Source: Amycolatopsis solani (GTDB taxonomy: Bacteria; Actinomycetota; Actinomycetes; Mycobacteriales; Pseudonocardiaceae). Taken from it: a stretch of DNA of 64,000 bases. The notes beneath the pieces were generated by a model. The model ran no database searches and had not been told where the DNA came from. It saw only the letters and a list, made by a program, of their open reading frames with translations. The stretch lies in contig NZ_JAWQJT010000001.1 of the NCBI RefSeq assembly GCF_033441515.1, positions 1,922,001-1,986,000 on the forward strand, written 5' to 3'. Of the stretch, positions 33,152-42,275 are shown piece by piece. How positions within the stretch are numbered: the first letter of the stretch is position 1; each line of letters starts with the position of its first letter. Position numbers and translations under genes: made by a program.

Positions 33152-34285
33152 TCAGCCGGCGGTGCGGGTGATCGCGTAGGAGTACACCGTCTCCGGAGCG
33201 CCCTTGAACTCCACGGGGAACGGGGCGTTCCCGCTGGTCATGGCCGGGGGCGGCAGTGGCGTGCTCAGCGGGAACTCCGCGGAGTTCGGCAGGTGCTCGA
33301 CCGAGCTCGGCGGGAACCCGCTCGGCCGGGTGGTGGTCTTCGCCGGGGTGACCGGGGGGAACTCCCAGGCCAGCAGCTGGGCCGTCGCCGGGTCGAAGTA
33401 CAGGCGCTGGCCCGTGTCCTTCGCGAACGTCACCGTGGCCGTGCGGCCGTCCGGGGTCGTCCCCGGGGCGGTGTAGACCCCGTCGACGCCGGTGAGCGCG
33501 TCGCGCAGTGCGAAGCGGACGTCCTTGGGGGCCAGGCCCAGCTCCAGCACCATCCGGACCATCGTGAGCGACTCCGTGGCGGAGTGCGCGCGGCCGTTGT
33601 CGGTGAAGTCGATGGTGTCGAACGTCAGGCGCTTGACGAGCGTCGTCCGATCCGGGGTCAGGGAAGCGACCAGTGCGGCGTCGGGGCTCAGCCAGTTCCG
33701 GAACGGCGTGTTCCACTTCGGGTTGGTCGCTCCGGCGTGGTCGGGCTCGCCGGGGAAGCGGCCGGCCGGGCCGTATTCGTCGGTGGGGCGCTGGTCGACC
33801 CGCACCACTTCGCCCGGGCGGAGGTCCTTCACCGCGCCCGTCCACATCGCGCGCCGGTGCCAGAGCCCCTTCGGGTCCGCGGGGATCCACAGCTCGACCT
33901 TGCGCTGGGCGTGGACCTGCTTCCCGCCCACGGTTTCCGGCACCCAGCTGAGCTTCTGCGCGTAGTGGAACTCGCCCGGCTCCAGCGGGCGGTCCAGGTC
34001 GGTGAGGGTGGCCGCCGGGGCGGCGGGCTCCGGGTCCGACGGCCGCAGCGAAGTCACCACCGCCAGGCCGCCGACCAGCGTGACGACCGCCGCTGCCACG
34101 GCGAGCCAGCGCCAGGTGCCGGTGCGCCGGGGAGCCGGTGCGGTCTCGGGCACGCCGGCCGCCGCCATCAGGGACGCGCGCGCGAACGCCAGCCCGTCCT
34201 CGCCGTCGACGTCGCCGTGCAGGTCGGACAGGGCCTCGTCGAGTTCGGCTTCGGACCAGATCTTCCGGACGTTGTCTTCACGCAA
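33152..34285 (-). CDS. CU044_5270-type membrane protein coupled to the ECF sigma gene
   Basis: 377 residues. An N-terminal cytoplasmic part (about 55 residues, with acidic helix WSEAELDEALSDLHGD) precedes one transmembrane helix (WLAVAAAVVTLVGGLAVVTS) and a large extracellular beta-rich domain. This is the actinobacterial CU044_5270 type, found downstream of ECF sigma genes, where it is thought to act as an anti-sigma or sensor; that role is known only by context. It overlaps the sigma gene by 8 bp (34278-34285), which implies coupling. Confidence 0.8.
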   Translation of the reverse strand: MREDNVRKIWSEAELDEALSDLHGDVDGEDGLAFARASLMAAAGVPETAPAPRRTGTWRWLAVAAAVVTLVGGLAVVTSLRPSDPEPAAPAATLTDLDRPLEPGEFHYAQKLSWVPETVGGKQVHAQRKVELWIPADPKGLWHRRAMWTGAVKDLRPGEVVRVDQRPTDEYGPAGRFPGEPDHAGATNPKWNTPFRNWLSPDAALVASLTPDRTTLVKRLTFDTIDFTDNGRAHSATESLTMVRMVLELGLAPKDVRFALRDALTGVDGVYTAPGTTPDGRTATVTFAKDTGQRLYFDPATAQLLAWEFPPVTPAKTTTRPSGFPPSSVEHLPNSAEFPLSTPLPPPAMTSGNAPFPVEFKGAPETVYSYAITRTAG

Positions 34286-34871
34286 GGTCCTGCACCTCCT
34301 CTGGGGCCGGGGCGGTCGTTCTGAGCCAGCGTCTGATCCGGTGCAACCGGGAGCGGACCGTACCCGGCGGGATGCCGAGGACCTCGGCCACCTCCGCCGG
34401 CTCCAGCCCGGCCCACGACACGAGGAGCAGCGTGTCGCGGTCGGCCGGGCTGAGCCGCGCCAGCGCGCCGGCCAGTTGCGCCGCCCGGACCTGGGCGTCG
34501 ACGCGCTCGGCGACGCGGCCGTCGTGCCCCGCGTGGCTCGTTTCGCCGGTGCGGGCCAGCCGTGCGGTGGCCTGCAGCCCGCGCAGCTCGGACCGCACGT
34601 GGTGGCGGAGCAGGTTGGTCGCGATGCCGTAGAGCCACGACCGGGCCGTGCCCAGCTCCGGCCGGTAGGTCTCGCGGCGGCGCAACGCCACCAGGAACGT
34701 CTCGGCCACGAGGTCGTTCGCCGGTTCGGGGCCGACCCGGCGGGCGAGGTAGCGGCGCAGCTGCGGGGCGTGGGCGTCGAAGAGCCGGCCGAACGCCGGC
34801 CCGGGCTCGGCTCCGCCCAGGTCCGGGCGGTCGTGCCCCCAGATCTCCGATCCCTCGTGGATCACCTGCAT
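34278..34871 (-). CDS. ECF (group 4) sigma factor
   Basis: 197 residues with sigma-70 regions 2 (FGRLFDAHAPQLRRYLARRVG...DLVAETFLVALRR, ARSWLYGIATNLLRHHV) and 4 (LARLSPADRDTLLLVSWAGLEPAEVAEVLGIPPGTVRSRLHRIRRWL). It should direct RNA polymerase to a small regulon, probably including its own operon. ATG 34871 is chosen as the first in-frame ATG near the region-2 start. The C39-like gene diverges from its start across 156 bp. Confidence 0.9.
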   Translation of the reverse strand: MQVIHEGSEIWGHDRPDLGGAEPGPAFGRLFDAHAPQLRRYLARRVGPEPANDLVAETFLVALRRRETYRPELGTARSWLYGIATNLLRHHVRSELRGLQATARLARTGETSHAGHDGRVAERVDAQVRAAQLAGALARLSPADRDTLLLVSWAGLEPAEVAEVLGIPPGTVRSRLHRIRRWLRTTAPAPEEVQDLA

Positions 34872-35027
34872 GCCCCCAGTTGCCCGCAGCCCCCGCGAGC
34901 GTTCACGGGCGAACCTACCTTCGGCGTGATCCATCCGGGGCGGGTGAGAGACAGCCGGTGGATCCTGCCGGGATCATGCCTCGGTGAGGCGTTGGCCAAC
35001 CGACGTCACCACTGGGGAAGGATCGTC

Positions 35028-35621
35028 ATGCGCAGATTCCGCTTGGGGTTCGTCACGCTCGTCACCGCCTTGGGGCTCGTCTCCCTGCCCGCGGTCGCGA
35101 GCGCCACCACCGAGGCCGTGCTCAACGTCCAGTACCAGGTCCAGGAGACCGGGTACTGGTGCGGCCCGGCCGCCACGCGGATCGCCATGTCCGCGCGGAC
35201 CGGGAACCTGCCGAGCCAGGGCACCCTCGCGGCCCAGCTCGGCACGACCACCAACGGCACCGACTGGATCGGCCAGGTCACCGGCGTCCTCAACCGCGAT
35301 CTCGGCACCTCCTGGTACGAGACCAAGGAGATGCCGAACGACCCGCCGACGCAGGCCCAGCGCGACCTGCTCTGGCGCGACATCGTGCTGGACATCAACA
35401 ACGGCTACGCGATCGTCGCCAACATCGTCGCCCCGGCGAACAACCACCCGCCGGGCTACCCGAACTACACGATCTACCACTACTTCACCGTCATCGGGTA
35501 CGACAGCTCCGACCGGACCGTCAAGATCGCCGACCCGGCGAACTTCGGCGGGAACCAGCTCTACTGGCTCAGCTTCGACCAGCTCGCGACGCTGATCCCG
35601 CCGAAGGGCTACTCCGCCTAG
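35028..35621 (+). CDS. Secreted C39-like cysteine peptidase family protein
   Basis: 197 residues. A Sec signal peptide ends near ASA (residues 22-24). The mature protein begins VLNVQYQVQETGYWCGPAATRIAM, where CGPA holds the expected nucleophile cysteine, and NYTIYHYFTVIGYDSSDRTVKIADPA supplies a histidine and an aspartate. The fold is C39-like, as in bacteriocin leader peptidases, but here it is a stand-alone secreted domain. GGGGAAGGA before ATG 35028 supports the start. It overlaps the convergent hydrolase gene by 4 bp. Confidence 0.82.
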   Translation: MRRFRLGFVTLVTALGLVSLPAVASATTEAVLNVQYQVQETGYWCGPAATRIAMSARTGNLPSQGTLAAQLGTTTNGTDWIGQVTGVLNRDLGTSWYETKEMPNDPPTQAQRDLLWRDIVLDINNGYAIVANIVAPANNHPPGYPNYTIYHYFTVIGYDSSDRTVKIADPANFGGNQLYWLSFDQLATLIPPKGYSA

Positions 35622-36889
35622 ATCCCCAGCAGTCCCCAATAGACCGCCCAGGGGACGAACACCACGCCGCCGGCGAGCAGCACGCCGAGCCGCGGGGTGC
35701 GGTGCCGCCACCACGCCACCGCCGTGCCGATGGCGGCGGCCACCGCGCCCAGCGACAGCAGCTGCAGTGCCAGCCACACCAGCGGACGTCCGGCGACCAC
35801 CGGGCCCAGCCCCCGGCCCGTGGTCACCTGGATCAGCACGGCCACGGCCAGGAAACCGACCACCGTGAGCAGCCCGGGCACGCCCGACCAGCGTGCGCCG
35901 CGGCCCAGCCCGAAGCCGAACGCCACCAGCAGGAACGCCAGGACGGCCAGCTGCAGCCAGGTCGACTCGTACCAGCGCAACGGCGTCAGCGCGACGCTCG
36001 GCCGGTCCTGCGCCGGCGGCGGATCGGCGCTCGACGTGGCGGGCGGGTGGTGCACCCAGGTGCCCACCAGCTCCAGGTAACCCGGCGCGTAGCCGGGCAG
36101 CTTGTCGTAGCCGTCGGTGGTGCGCCGCAACTGGTGCTGCGCGTCCGGGAAGACGCGCAAAGTGTGGTGCGCCAACGACTCCTGGAAGATCCGGACGGCC
36201 TCGCCCGGCGGGGTCAGGACGTCCTTCGCACCCCACAACCCCAACACCGGCTGGCGCAGGCTCTTCAGCACCGGCACCGGGTCGTGGTGCGCTTCCGGGA
36301 ACACGCCGCCGCCGACGAGCTGGCGCATCATCGTCCACGACGCCATCCGCACCATCGACCCGGCCATCCCCAGGCGCCGCAACTGGTTCTCGATCGCCCA
36401 CGCCTGCTGCCGCGACGGCTCGACGCCGTTCGCCCCCAGCGTGATGACGAAGGCGACGTCCGGCGACTTCGACGCGGCGAGCGGTGCCACCCAGCCGCCC
36501 TCGCTCAACCCCCAGACGCCGACCCGCGCCGGGTCGACGTCCGGCCGCTTCCGCAACACCTCGACCGCGGCGAGCGCGTCGTCCGCCAGCGTCGAGTAGG
36601 ACCGCTCGAACTGCGAGTAGCCTTCGGTGCGCTTGTCGTAGATGAGTGTCGCGATGCCTTGCCGCGCAAAGGCTTCCGCCTGATCGCGGTAGTCCTCCCG
36701 GCTGTGCGCCCCGGAGCCGTGGACCATCACCAGCCCTGGCAGCTTCGCGCCGCCGGGTGGTGCGACGACGGTGCCGTGCAAGGTCACCCCGCCGTTCGTG
36801 AACGTCACGTCCGAGCTGTCCGCGGCCGACGCGGGCGGCGCCGAGAGGGCCAGGATCACCCCGGCCAGTAGTAGAGCCCCTCTTCGCAT
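35618..36889 (-). CDS. Membrane-anchored alpha/beta hydrolase
   Basis: 423 residues. A signal peptide (MRRGALLLAGVILALSAPPASA) leads to an alpha/beta-hydrolase domain with VMVHGSGAHS and the nucleophile elbow GLSEGG. The C-terminal 130 residues hold about four transmembrane helices (for example LQLAVLAFLLVAFGFGLG). The catalytic domain is therefore probably outside and the tail anchors it. The dienelactone/acyl-CoA-type core does not reveal its substrate. It follows an ArsR regulator gene by 18 bp and is likely controlled by it. Confidence 0.83.
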   Translation of the reverse strand: MRRGALLLAGVILALSAPPASAADSSDVTFTNGGVTLHGTVVAPPGGAKLPGLVMVHGSGAHSREDYRDQAEAFARQGIATLIYDKRTEGYSQFERSYSTLADDALAAVEVLRKRPDVDPARVGVWGLSEGGWVAPLAASKSPDVAFVITLGANGVEPSRQQAWAIENQLRRLGMAGSMVRMASWTMMRQLVGGGVFPEAHHDPVPVLKSLRQPVLGLWGAKDVLTPPGEAVRIFQESLAHHTLRVFPDAQHQLRRTTDGYDKLPGYAPGYLELVGTWVHHPPATSSADPPPAQDRPSVALTPLRWYESTWLQLAVLAFLLVAFGFGLGRGARWSGVPGLLTVVGFLAVAVLIQVTTGRGLGPVVAGRPLVWLALQLLSLGAVAAAIGTAVAWWRHRTPRLGVLLAGGVVFVPWAVYWGLLGI

Positions 36890-36907
36890 GTGGATCCCCC
36901 TGTCATG

Positions 36908-37474
36908 TCATTCCCCTGGTTCCGGGAACGCGAGCAGGCGCACGAGCACGCGCCGCGCTTCCGGTGACCGGTCGTCCTCGGCTCGCCAGTACCGGCGGAA
37001 CAGCTCCATGTAGTCGTTCCAGAAGCTGTGCAGCTCCTCGGCGGTGAGCCAGGTGCCGCCGCGGGCGTAGAGCAGCGCGTCCGGCCAGTCGCCGGGCAGC
37101 TCGTCGCGCTTTTCCGCGAACCGGTTGAGCTTTTCGAGGTCTTCCTCGAACCCCTGGCGCTGCATGTCGTCGAACAGCACCCGGGATTCGGCGCTCTGCT
37201 CGCTGCGGCGCGGCCACCGGATGTCCCGCGGCCGCGTCCGCCACCACCGTTCTTTGCCCCGCGCGAGCTCCGGGGCGTCTTCGACGAACCCGAACCGGGC
37301 CAGTTCCCGCAGGTGGTAGCTGGTCGCGCCGGTGTTCTCACCCAGGGCTTGGGCGAGCTTCGTGGCCGTCGCCGGCCCGGTCGAGAGCACGCCGAGGATC
37401 CGGCGGCGCAGCGGGTGCGTGACGGCTTTGAGGGCGTCCGGGTCGAGCTCTTCCGGTGGTGGAGCGCTGGTCAT
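36908..37474 (-). CDS. ArsR-family winged-helix regulator
   Basis: 188 residues. The winged helix LDPDALKAVTHPLRRRILGVLSTGPATATKLAQALGENTGATSYHLRELARFGFVED is typical of the ArsR/HTH_20 type. No metal-ligand cysteines are visible, so it probably senses something other than metal. A charged helical C-terminal half (residues 95-188) may be the effector or dimer region. It is first in a two-gene transcript with the hydrolase. ATG 37474 is used, as the upstream frame is not conserved in appearance. Confidence 0.86.
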   Translation of the reverse strand: MTSAPPPEELDPDALKAVTHPLRRRILGVLSTGPATATKLAQALGENTGATSYHLRELARFGFVEDAPELARGKERWWRTRPRDIRWPRRSEQSAESRVLFDDMQRQGFEEDLEKLNRFAEKRDELPGDWPDALLYARGGTWLTAEELHSFWNDYMELFRRYWRAEDDRSPEARRVLVRLLAFPEPGE

Positions 37475-37567
37475 GACCCCAAGGTAGCCGTGCAAAGGAA
37501 ATTGTGCAAAGAAATCTCTGCAACTCTGCGCAGCCGGGTGCCGCGGAAGATGCTGTCTACAGTGGAC

Positions 37568-38095
37568 TCACCAGATCGGGTGGTCGCTGAACTTCCTGAG
37601 CGTCTGCACGCTCGGCCGCACGTAGAACATGCCCGCCAGGAAACCGACCGTGGCGAAGGCCAGGGTCGTGAGCACCGTGAGCAGGTCCGGGGCCCGGAAG
37701 TCCGGTGCGTCGTGCCACACCCGGAACACGATCGGCACCGCGAAGGACCCGAGGATCAGCACCAGCGTCAGCACGTACGTGAACAGCAGCGCGTGGCGGG
37801 CCGACGCGGCGCTCGCGACGACCAGGTAGTCACCCCGCAGGCAGCGCCGGGACGAAAGCACCAGCACCGCGATCGCGAGCACACCCAACGGCGGCAGCAC
37901 CGCCGCGGCCTTGCCGAGCAGCGTGTCGGGGAAGGCGTGGCCGTGGACGATGCCCTGCAGGAACGTCGTGAGCCCGAACAGGAGCGCCATCCCGGCGATC
38001 ATCGACGACCCGACGACCACCGATCCCCACCGCACGCGGGCGGCGAACCGGGGCGGCAGCGGTACGAACTCGACCTGCCCGAACGTCCCCTGCAC
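37568..38095 (-). CDS. Small polytopic membrane protein of unknown function
   Basis: 175 residues with four hydrophobic helices (SVVVGSSMIAGMALLFGLTTF, AAVLPPLGVLAIAVLVLSS, ALLFTYVLTLVLILGSFAVPIVF, VLTTLAFATVGFLAGMF). No known motif. An upstream GTG at 38104 also fits, but GGAGG overlaps that codon, while GTG 38095 lies 8 bases after GGAGG. The shorter start is therefore preferred. It is 93 bp from the ArsR gene and follows a palindromic terminator on its upstream side. Confidence 0.72.
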   Translation of the reverse strand: MQGTFGQVEFVPLPPRFAARVRWGSVVVGSSMIAGMALLFGLTTFLQGIVHGHAFPDTLLGKAAAVLPPLGVLAIAVLVLSSRRCLRGDYLVVASAASARHALLFTYVLTLVLILGSFAVPIVFRVWHDAPDFRAPDLLTVLTTLAFATVGFLAGMFYVRPSVQTLRKFSDHPIW

Positions 38096-38115
38096 CGCAC
38101 TCACCTCCGAACGCC

Positions 38116-38162
38116 GTGAAGGCCACCATAAGGAATTCGGGGTTCCTCAAGGTGGCCTTCAC
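38116..38162. terminator. 20-bp-stem palindrome downstream of the OtsB-GH15 gene
   Basis: Arms 38116-38135 and 38143-38162 pair in 18 of 20 positions around a 7-base loop. The outer sequence GTGAAGGCCACC is what I recall as a repeated intergenic palindrome of Amycolatopsis genomes. It lies 20 bases past the stop of the minus-strand trehalose gene and upstream of the small membrane protein. Confidence 0.7.
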
Positions 38163-38182
38163 GAAGATTCAGACCGAAAGGG

Positions 38183-40717
38183 CTAGCCCGCCGCGAGCAA
38201 GTTGGCGCACCGGATGAGCCCGATGTGCGAATAGGCCTGCGGGTGGTTGCCGAGCGAGCGTTCCGCGATCGGGTCGTACTGCTCCGGCAGCAGGCCCGTC
38301 GGGCCGGCCGCCGCGACGATCTGGTCGAACAGCTCCTGCGCTTCGGTGCGCCGCCCGGTGAGCAGGTACGCCTCGATCAGCCACGCCGCGCAGATGTGGA
38401 ACCCGCCCTCGCCGCCCGGGAGGCCGTCGTCGCGGCGGTAACGGTACACAGTGGACCCACTGCGCAGCTCCGCCTCGATCGCGGTCACCGTGTGCTGGAA
38501 GCGCTCGTCGGCCGGGTCGATCAGCCCGGTGAGCCCGACGAACAGCGACGCCGCGTCCAGGTCCGTGCCGTCGTAGGCCGTGGTGAACGCCTGGACCTCG
38601 TCGTTCCAGCCGTGTTCGAGCACGTCGTTCTTGATCTCGTCGCGCAGCGTGGGCCACGCGCCGGGCACGCCACGGCCGTACTGCTCGCCCAGCTTGACCG
38701 CGCGGTCGATGGTCACCCAGCACATCACCCGGGAGTAGACCCGGTGGCGCGGCACGTGCCGCTCCTCCCAGATCCCGTGGTCCGGCTCGTTCCAGCGCCG
38801 CGTCACGGCTTCCGCCATCGCGCGGACCATCTGCCAGTCCTCGTCACGCAGGTTGCCGCGCGCCGCGGCGAGCGTGCCGACCAGCTCGACGACCGGACCG
38901 AAGACGTCCAGCTGGACCTGGTGGTTCGCCAGGTTGCCGACGCGGACCGGGCGGGATCCGGCGTACCCGGGCAGCGACTCGATAACCGCTTCGGCGCCGA
39001 TCACGCTGCCGGCCAGGGTGTAGAGCGGGTGCAGCCGCTCCGGGCCGGCCAGCGTCGCGAGCACGCCGTGCAGCCAGCGCAGGTAGCCCTCGGCCTCTTC
39101 GATCGAGCCCAGGTGCACGAGCTCCCGCACGGTCATCGCGGCGTCGCGGATCCAGCAGTAGCGGTAGTCCCAGTTGCGGACGCCGCCGATCTCCTCCGGC
39201 AGCGACGACGTCGCCGCCGCCAGCACGCCGCCGGTGTCGGTGTTGACCAGGCCGCGCAGCGTCAGCGCCGAGCGCAGCACCAGGTCGGTCTGCACCTTCG
39301 GCAGCTGCAGCTTCGACGTCCACTCGCTCCAGTAGCGGCCGGCGCGGTCGCGTCGCTCCACTTCGGACAGTTCGTGCGGGCCGAGGTCCGTGGTGCCGCA
39401 GCGCAGCTCCAGCACGACCGGCTGGGTCGGCGTCGGCTGCACCAGCGCGGTCGCGGTGTCGTGCAGGCCGTCGGAGGTGATGGTCCACTCGACGCCCGGC
39501 GAGTACAGCACGAACGGTTCCGACGTCCCGAGCACCCGCACGCCGCCTTCGACGATCTCCAGCTTCACCGGCACGCCGCCGAACTCGGGCCTCGGCGCGA
39601 ACTTGACGCTCGCCACCGCCTCGCCCGAGATCACGCGGACCAGGTCCGTGCGGTGCTGCGGGCTCTCCGGCTCGAGGTAGTCGGTGACGAGCAGGCGCGA
39701 CCAGCGCGTCTCCACCGTCATCGTGTTCGGCAGGTAGCGCTGGCCCAGCGGCAGGCCGTTGCGGTGCGGCTTGATGGAGAAGTGGCCGGCACCTTCGCCG
39801 CCGAGCAGGTCGGCGAACACGGCGGGCGCGTCCGGCCCGGGGTGGCACAGCCAGGTCAGCTTCGCGTCCGGCGTGACCAGCGCGACCGAGCGCTCGTTGG
39901 CCAGCATCGACAGCCGCTCGATCGGCGGCGCCGACTCGCCGTACAGCCAGTTGCGCCGCTCCTCCAGCATGAACGCCAGCACCAGGGCGACGTCCACGGT
40001 GTCCGGGACGCGGTAGGCGGCCAGCGTCTCGCCGTCGCCGACCTTGATGCCCAGGTCCGGGCCGGAAAGCCGGGCGAACGCCTTCTCGTCGGTGACGTCG
40101 TCGCCGAGGAAGATCGCCGCGGTGGCCCCGACCTGGTGGCGCAGGATGTCCAGCGCGCGGCCCTTGTCCGTCTGGACGACCGCGAGCTCGACGACCTCCT
40201 TGCCGTCGGTGGTCGAGACGCCTTCCCACGTGGACGGTCCGGAGTGGACGGCGGCCAGCACGCGGCGCCCGGCCTCGTGCTCGGCGCGGCGCACGTGCAC
40301 CGCGATGCTCGCCGGCTTGACCTCCAGCGACACGCCCGGCACGTCCAGCACCAGCTGTTCGAGCTCGGCTTCGAGCCGTCGGTGCAGCTCACGCGCCTTT
40401 TCGTCGAGCGCGTGGATGAAGCCGATGTCGAACTCCGAGCCGTGGCTGCCGACGAGGTTCACCTCGGACGGCAGCCGCGACAGCGTCGCCAGGTCACGCA
40501 GCGCGCGACCGGAGATGACCGCGGTCGTGGTCTCGTGCAGGCCCGCGAGCGATCTGAGGGCGCCCACGGACTCGGGCAGCGGGCGTGCCTCGTCCGGGTT
40601 GAGGGTGATGGGTGCCAGCGTGCCGTCGTAGTCGCAAGCGACCAGCAGGCGCGGAGTACGGGCGATCTGGACGATCGCGCGCCGCAACTCGGCGGGCAGG
40701 GCCTCGGCAGTCAACAC
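38183..40717 (-). CDS. Trehalose-6-phosphate phosphatase fused to GH15 trehalase-type domain
   Basis: 844 residues, two enzymes in one chain. Residues 1 to about 255 are an OtsB-type HAD phosphatase: nucleophile motif CDYDGTLAPI (Asp29, Asp31) and the GDDVTDEKAF metal motif. Residues from about 265 to the end are a GH15 module: an N-terminal beta-sandwich (LTWLCHPGPDAPAVFADLLGG) and a helical (alpha/alpha)6 barrel with GVRNWDYRYCWIRDAAMT. GH15 bacterial members include trehalases. The protein would make trehalose from its 6-phosphate and could also cleave it. It follows otsA by 33 bp on the same strand. The start is GTG. Confidence 0.85.
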   Translation of the reverse strand: MLTAEALPAELRRAIVQIARTPRLLVACDYDGTLAPITLNPDEARPLPESVGALRSLAGLHETTTAVISGRALRDLATLSRLPSEVNLVGSHGSEFDIGFIHALDEKARELHRRLEAELEQLVLDVPGVSLEVKPASIAVHVRRAEHEAGRRVLAAVHSGPSTWEGVSTTDGKEVVELAVVQTDKGRALDILRHQVGATAAIFLGDDVTDEKAFARLSGPDLGIKVGDGETLAAYRVPDTVDVALVLAFMLEERRNWLYGESAPPIERLSMLANERSVALVTPDAKLTWLCHPGPDAPAVFADLLGGEGAGHFSIKPHRNGLPLGQRYLPNTMTVETRWSRLLVTDYLEPESPQHRTDLVRVISGEAVASVKFAPRPEFGGVPVKLEIVEGGVRVLGTSEPFVLYSPGVEWTITSDGLHDTATALVQPTPTQPVVLELRCGTTDLGPHELSEVERRDRAGRYWSEWTSKLQLPKVQTDLVLRSALTLRGLVNTDTGGVLAAATSSLPEEIGGVRNWDYRYCWIRDAAMTVRELVHLGSIEEAEGYLRWLHGVLATLAGPERLHPLYTLAGSVIGAEAVIESLPGYAGSRPVRVGNLANHQVQLDVFGPVVELVGTLAAARGNLRDEDWQMVRAMAEAVTRRWNEPDHGIWEERHVPRHRVYSRVMCWVTIDRAVKLGEQYGRGVPGAWPTLRDEIKNDVLEHGWNDEVQAFTTAYDGTDLDAASLFVGLTGLIDPADERFQHTVTAIEAELRSGSTVYRYRRDDGLPGGEGGFHICAAWLIEAYLLTGRRTEAQELFDQIVAAAGPTGLLPEQYDPIAERSLGNHPQAYSHIGLIRCANLLAAG

Positions 40718-40750
40718 TCCTCCTCAGGAGCTCGTGCATGGTCGTTCGGG

Positions 40751-42193
40751 TCAATCGACCGCTTCGGCACCCAAAGCCTGTAGGAAAGAGCGCGCCCAAC
40801 GATCGACATCGTGCGTGAGGACCTGGCGACGCATGGCGCGCATCCGGCGACGGCCCTCAGCCGGGTCGAGCGTAATGGCAGCCACTAGTGCGTCCTTCAC
40901 CCCGTCCAGGTCGTGGGGGTTCACGAGGAATGCGCTAGAGAGCTCCGCGGCCGCGCCGGCGAACTCGCTGAGCACGAGCGCGCCGCCCAAGTCGTGGCGG
41001 GCGGCCACGTACTCCTTGCACACGAGGTTCATGCCGTCACGCAACGGGGTCACGACCATGACGTCCGCGGCGGAGAAGAAGGCGGCCAGCTCGGTGCGGT
41101 TCACGGATTGGTGCAAATAGTGCACGACCGGGTGGCCCACCCGGGCGAACTCGCCGTTGATCCGGCCGACCATCTGCTCGATCTCGCCGCGCATCCGCTG
41201 GTAGTGCTCGACGCGCTCGCGGCTCGGCGTGGCCAGCTGGACGAACGTGACGTCGTCCGGCTGCAGCCTGCCTTCGTGCAGCAGCTCGTGCAGCGCCTGC
41301 AGCCGCAGGTCGATGCCCTTGGTGTAGTCGAGCCGGTCGACGCCGAGGATGACCGTCTTGGGGTTGCCGAGGTCGCGCCGCAGCTGCGCGGCCCGCTCCT
41401 GGACGCCCTTCGTGCGGGCGAGGGTGTCGAGGCCGGCGGCGTCGATGGAGATGGGGAAGGCGCCGACCCGGACGGTCCGGTCGCCGACCTGCATGGTGCC
41501 CGGCCGCGACCGGACGCCGACCGCGCCGCGCGTCGACTCGAGGCCGATCAGCTGGCGGCACAGCCAGAGGAAGTTCTGCGCCCCGCCGGGCCGGTGGAAG
41601 CCGACCAGGTCCGCGCCGGTGAGGCCGCGGATGATCGCGGCGCGCCACGGCATCTGCATGAACAGCTCGACCGGCGGGAACGGGATGTGCAGGAAGAAGC
41701 CGATGCGCAGGTCGGGTCTGAGCTCGCGCAGCATCGCCGGCACCAGCTGGAGCTGGTAGTCCTGGATCCAGACCGTCGCGCCCGGCGCGGCGACCTCGGC
41801 GCTGGCCTTCGCGAACCGCTGGTTCACCTTCACGTAGCTGTTCCACCACACGCGGTCGAACACCGGGCGCTCGACGACGTCGTGGTAGAGCGGCCAGAGC
41901 GTCGCGTTGGAGAAGCCTTCGTAGTAGTCGCGGACCTCGTCGGCGCTCAGGGAGACGGGGTGGAGCACGAGCCCGTCGTCGTCGAACTCCTCGACGTCGA
42001 CGTCCGGCACGCCGGGCCAGCCCACCCACGCGCCCTTGCGCGACCGCAGGAACGGCTCCAGCGCGGAGACGAGCCCGCCCGGGCTGGCCGTCCAGCGGCG
42101 TTCGCCGTCCGTCGTGCGTTCCAGGTCCACCGGTAGCCGGTTCGCCACCACGACGAAATCGGCCTGGTTCCCGTTCTCCTTCGGTTCACCCAC
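40751..42193 (-). CDS. otsA: Trehalose-6-phosphate synthase
   Basis: 480 residues, a GT20 enzyme joining UDP/ADP-glucose to glucose-6-phosphate. Features: [10 protein letters not shown] with the donor-loop region, [44 protein letters not shown] with catalytic lysine, and [18 protein letters not shown] for donor binding. Length matches the family. The GTG start at 42193 fits the conserved N-terminus. It is the upstream gene of a two-gene trehalose operon; the next gene supplies phosphatase and possibly trehalase activity. Confidence 0.94.
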   Translation of the reverse strand: MGEPKENGNQADFVVVANRLPVDLERTTDGERRWTASPGGLVSALEPFLRSRKGAWVGWPGVPDVDVEEFDDDGLVLHPVSLSADEVRDYYEGFSNATLWPLYHDVVERPVFDRVWWNSYVKVNQRFAKASAEVAAPGATVWIQDYQLQLVPAMLRELRPDLRIGFFLHIPFPPVELFMQMPWRAAIIRGLTGADLVGFHRPGGAQNFLWLCRQLIGLESTRGAVGVRSRPGTMQVGDRTVRVGAFPISIDAAGLDTLARTKGVQERAAQLRRDLGNPKTVILGVDRLDYTKGIDLRLQALHELLHEGRLQPDDVTFVQLATPSRERVEHYQRMRGEIEQMVGRINGEFARVGHPVVHYLHQSVNRTELAAFFSAADVMVVTPLRDGMNLVCKEYVAARHDLGGALVLSEFAGAAAELSSAFLVNPHDLDGVKDALVAAITLDPAEGRRRMRAMRRQVLTHDVDRWARSFLQALGAEAVD

Positions 42194-42275
42194 GTCGACT
42201 GCTCCTCGCGTTCTGGGTCGCGGCCCCAGAGTGAAACCCTATCGCGTGAGCGATGAACAGCCGGTGACCGCGGTG

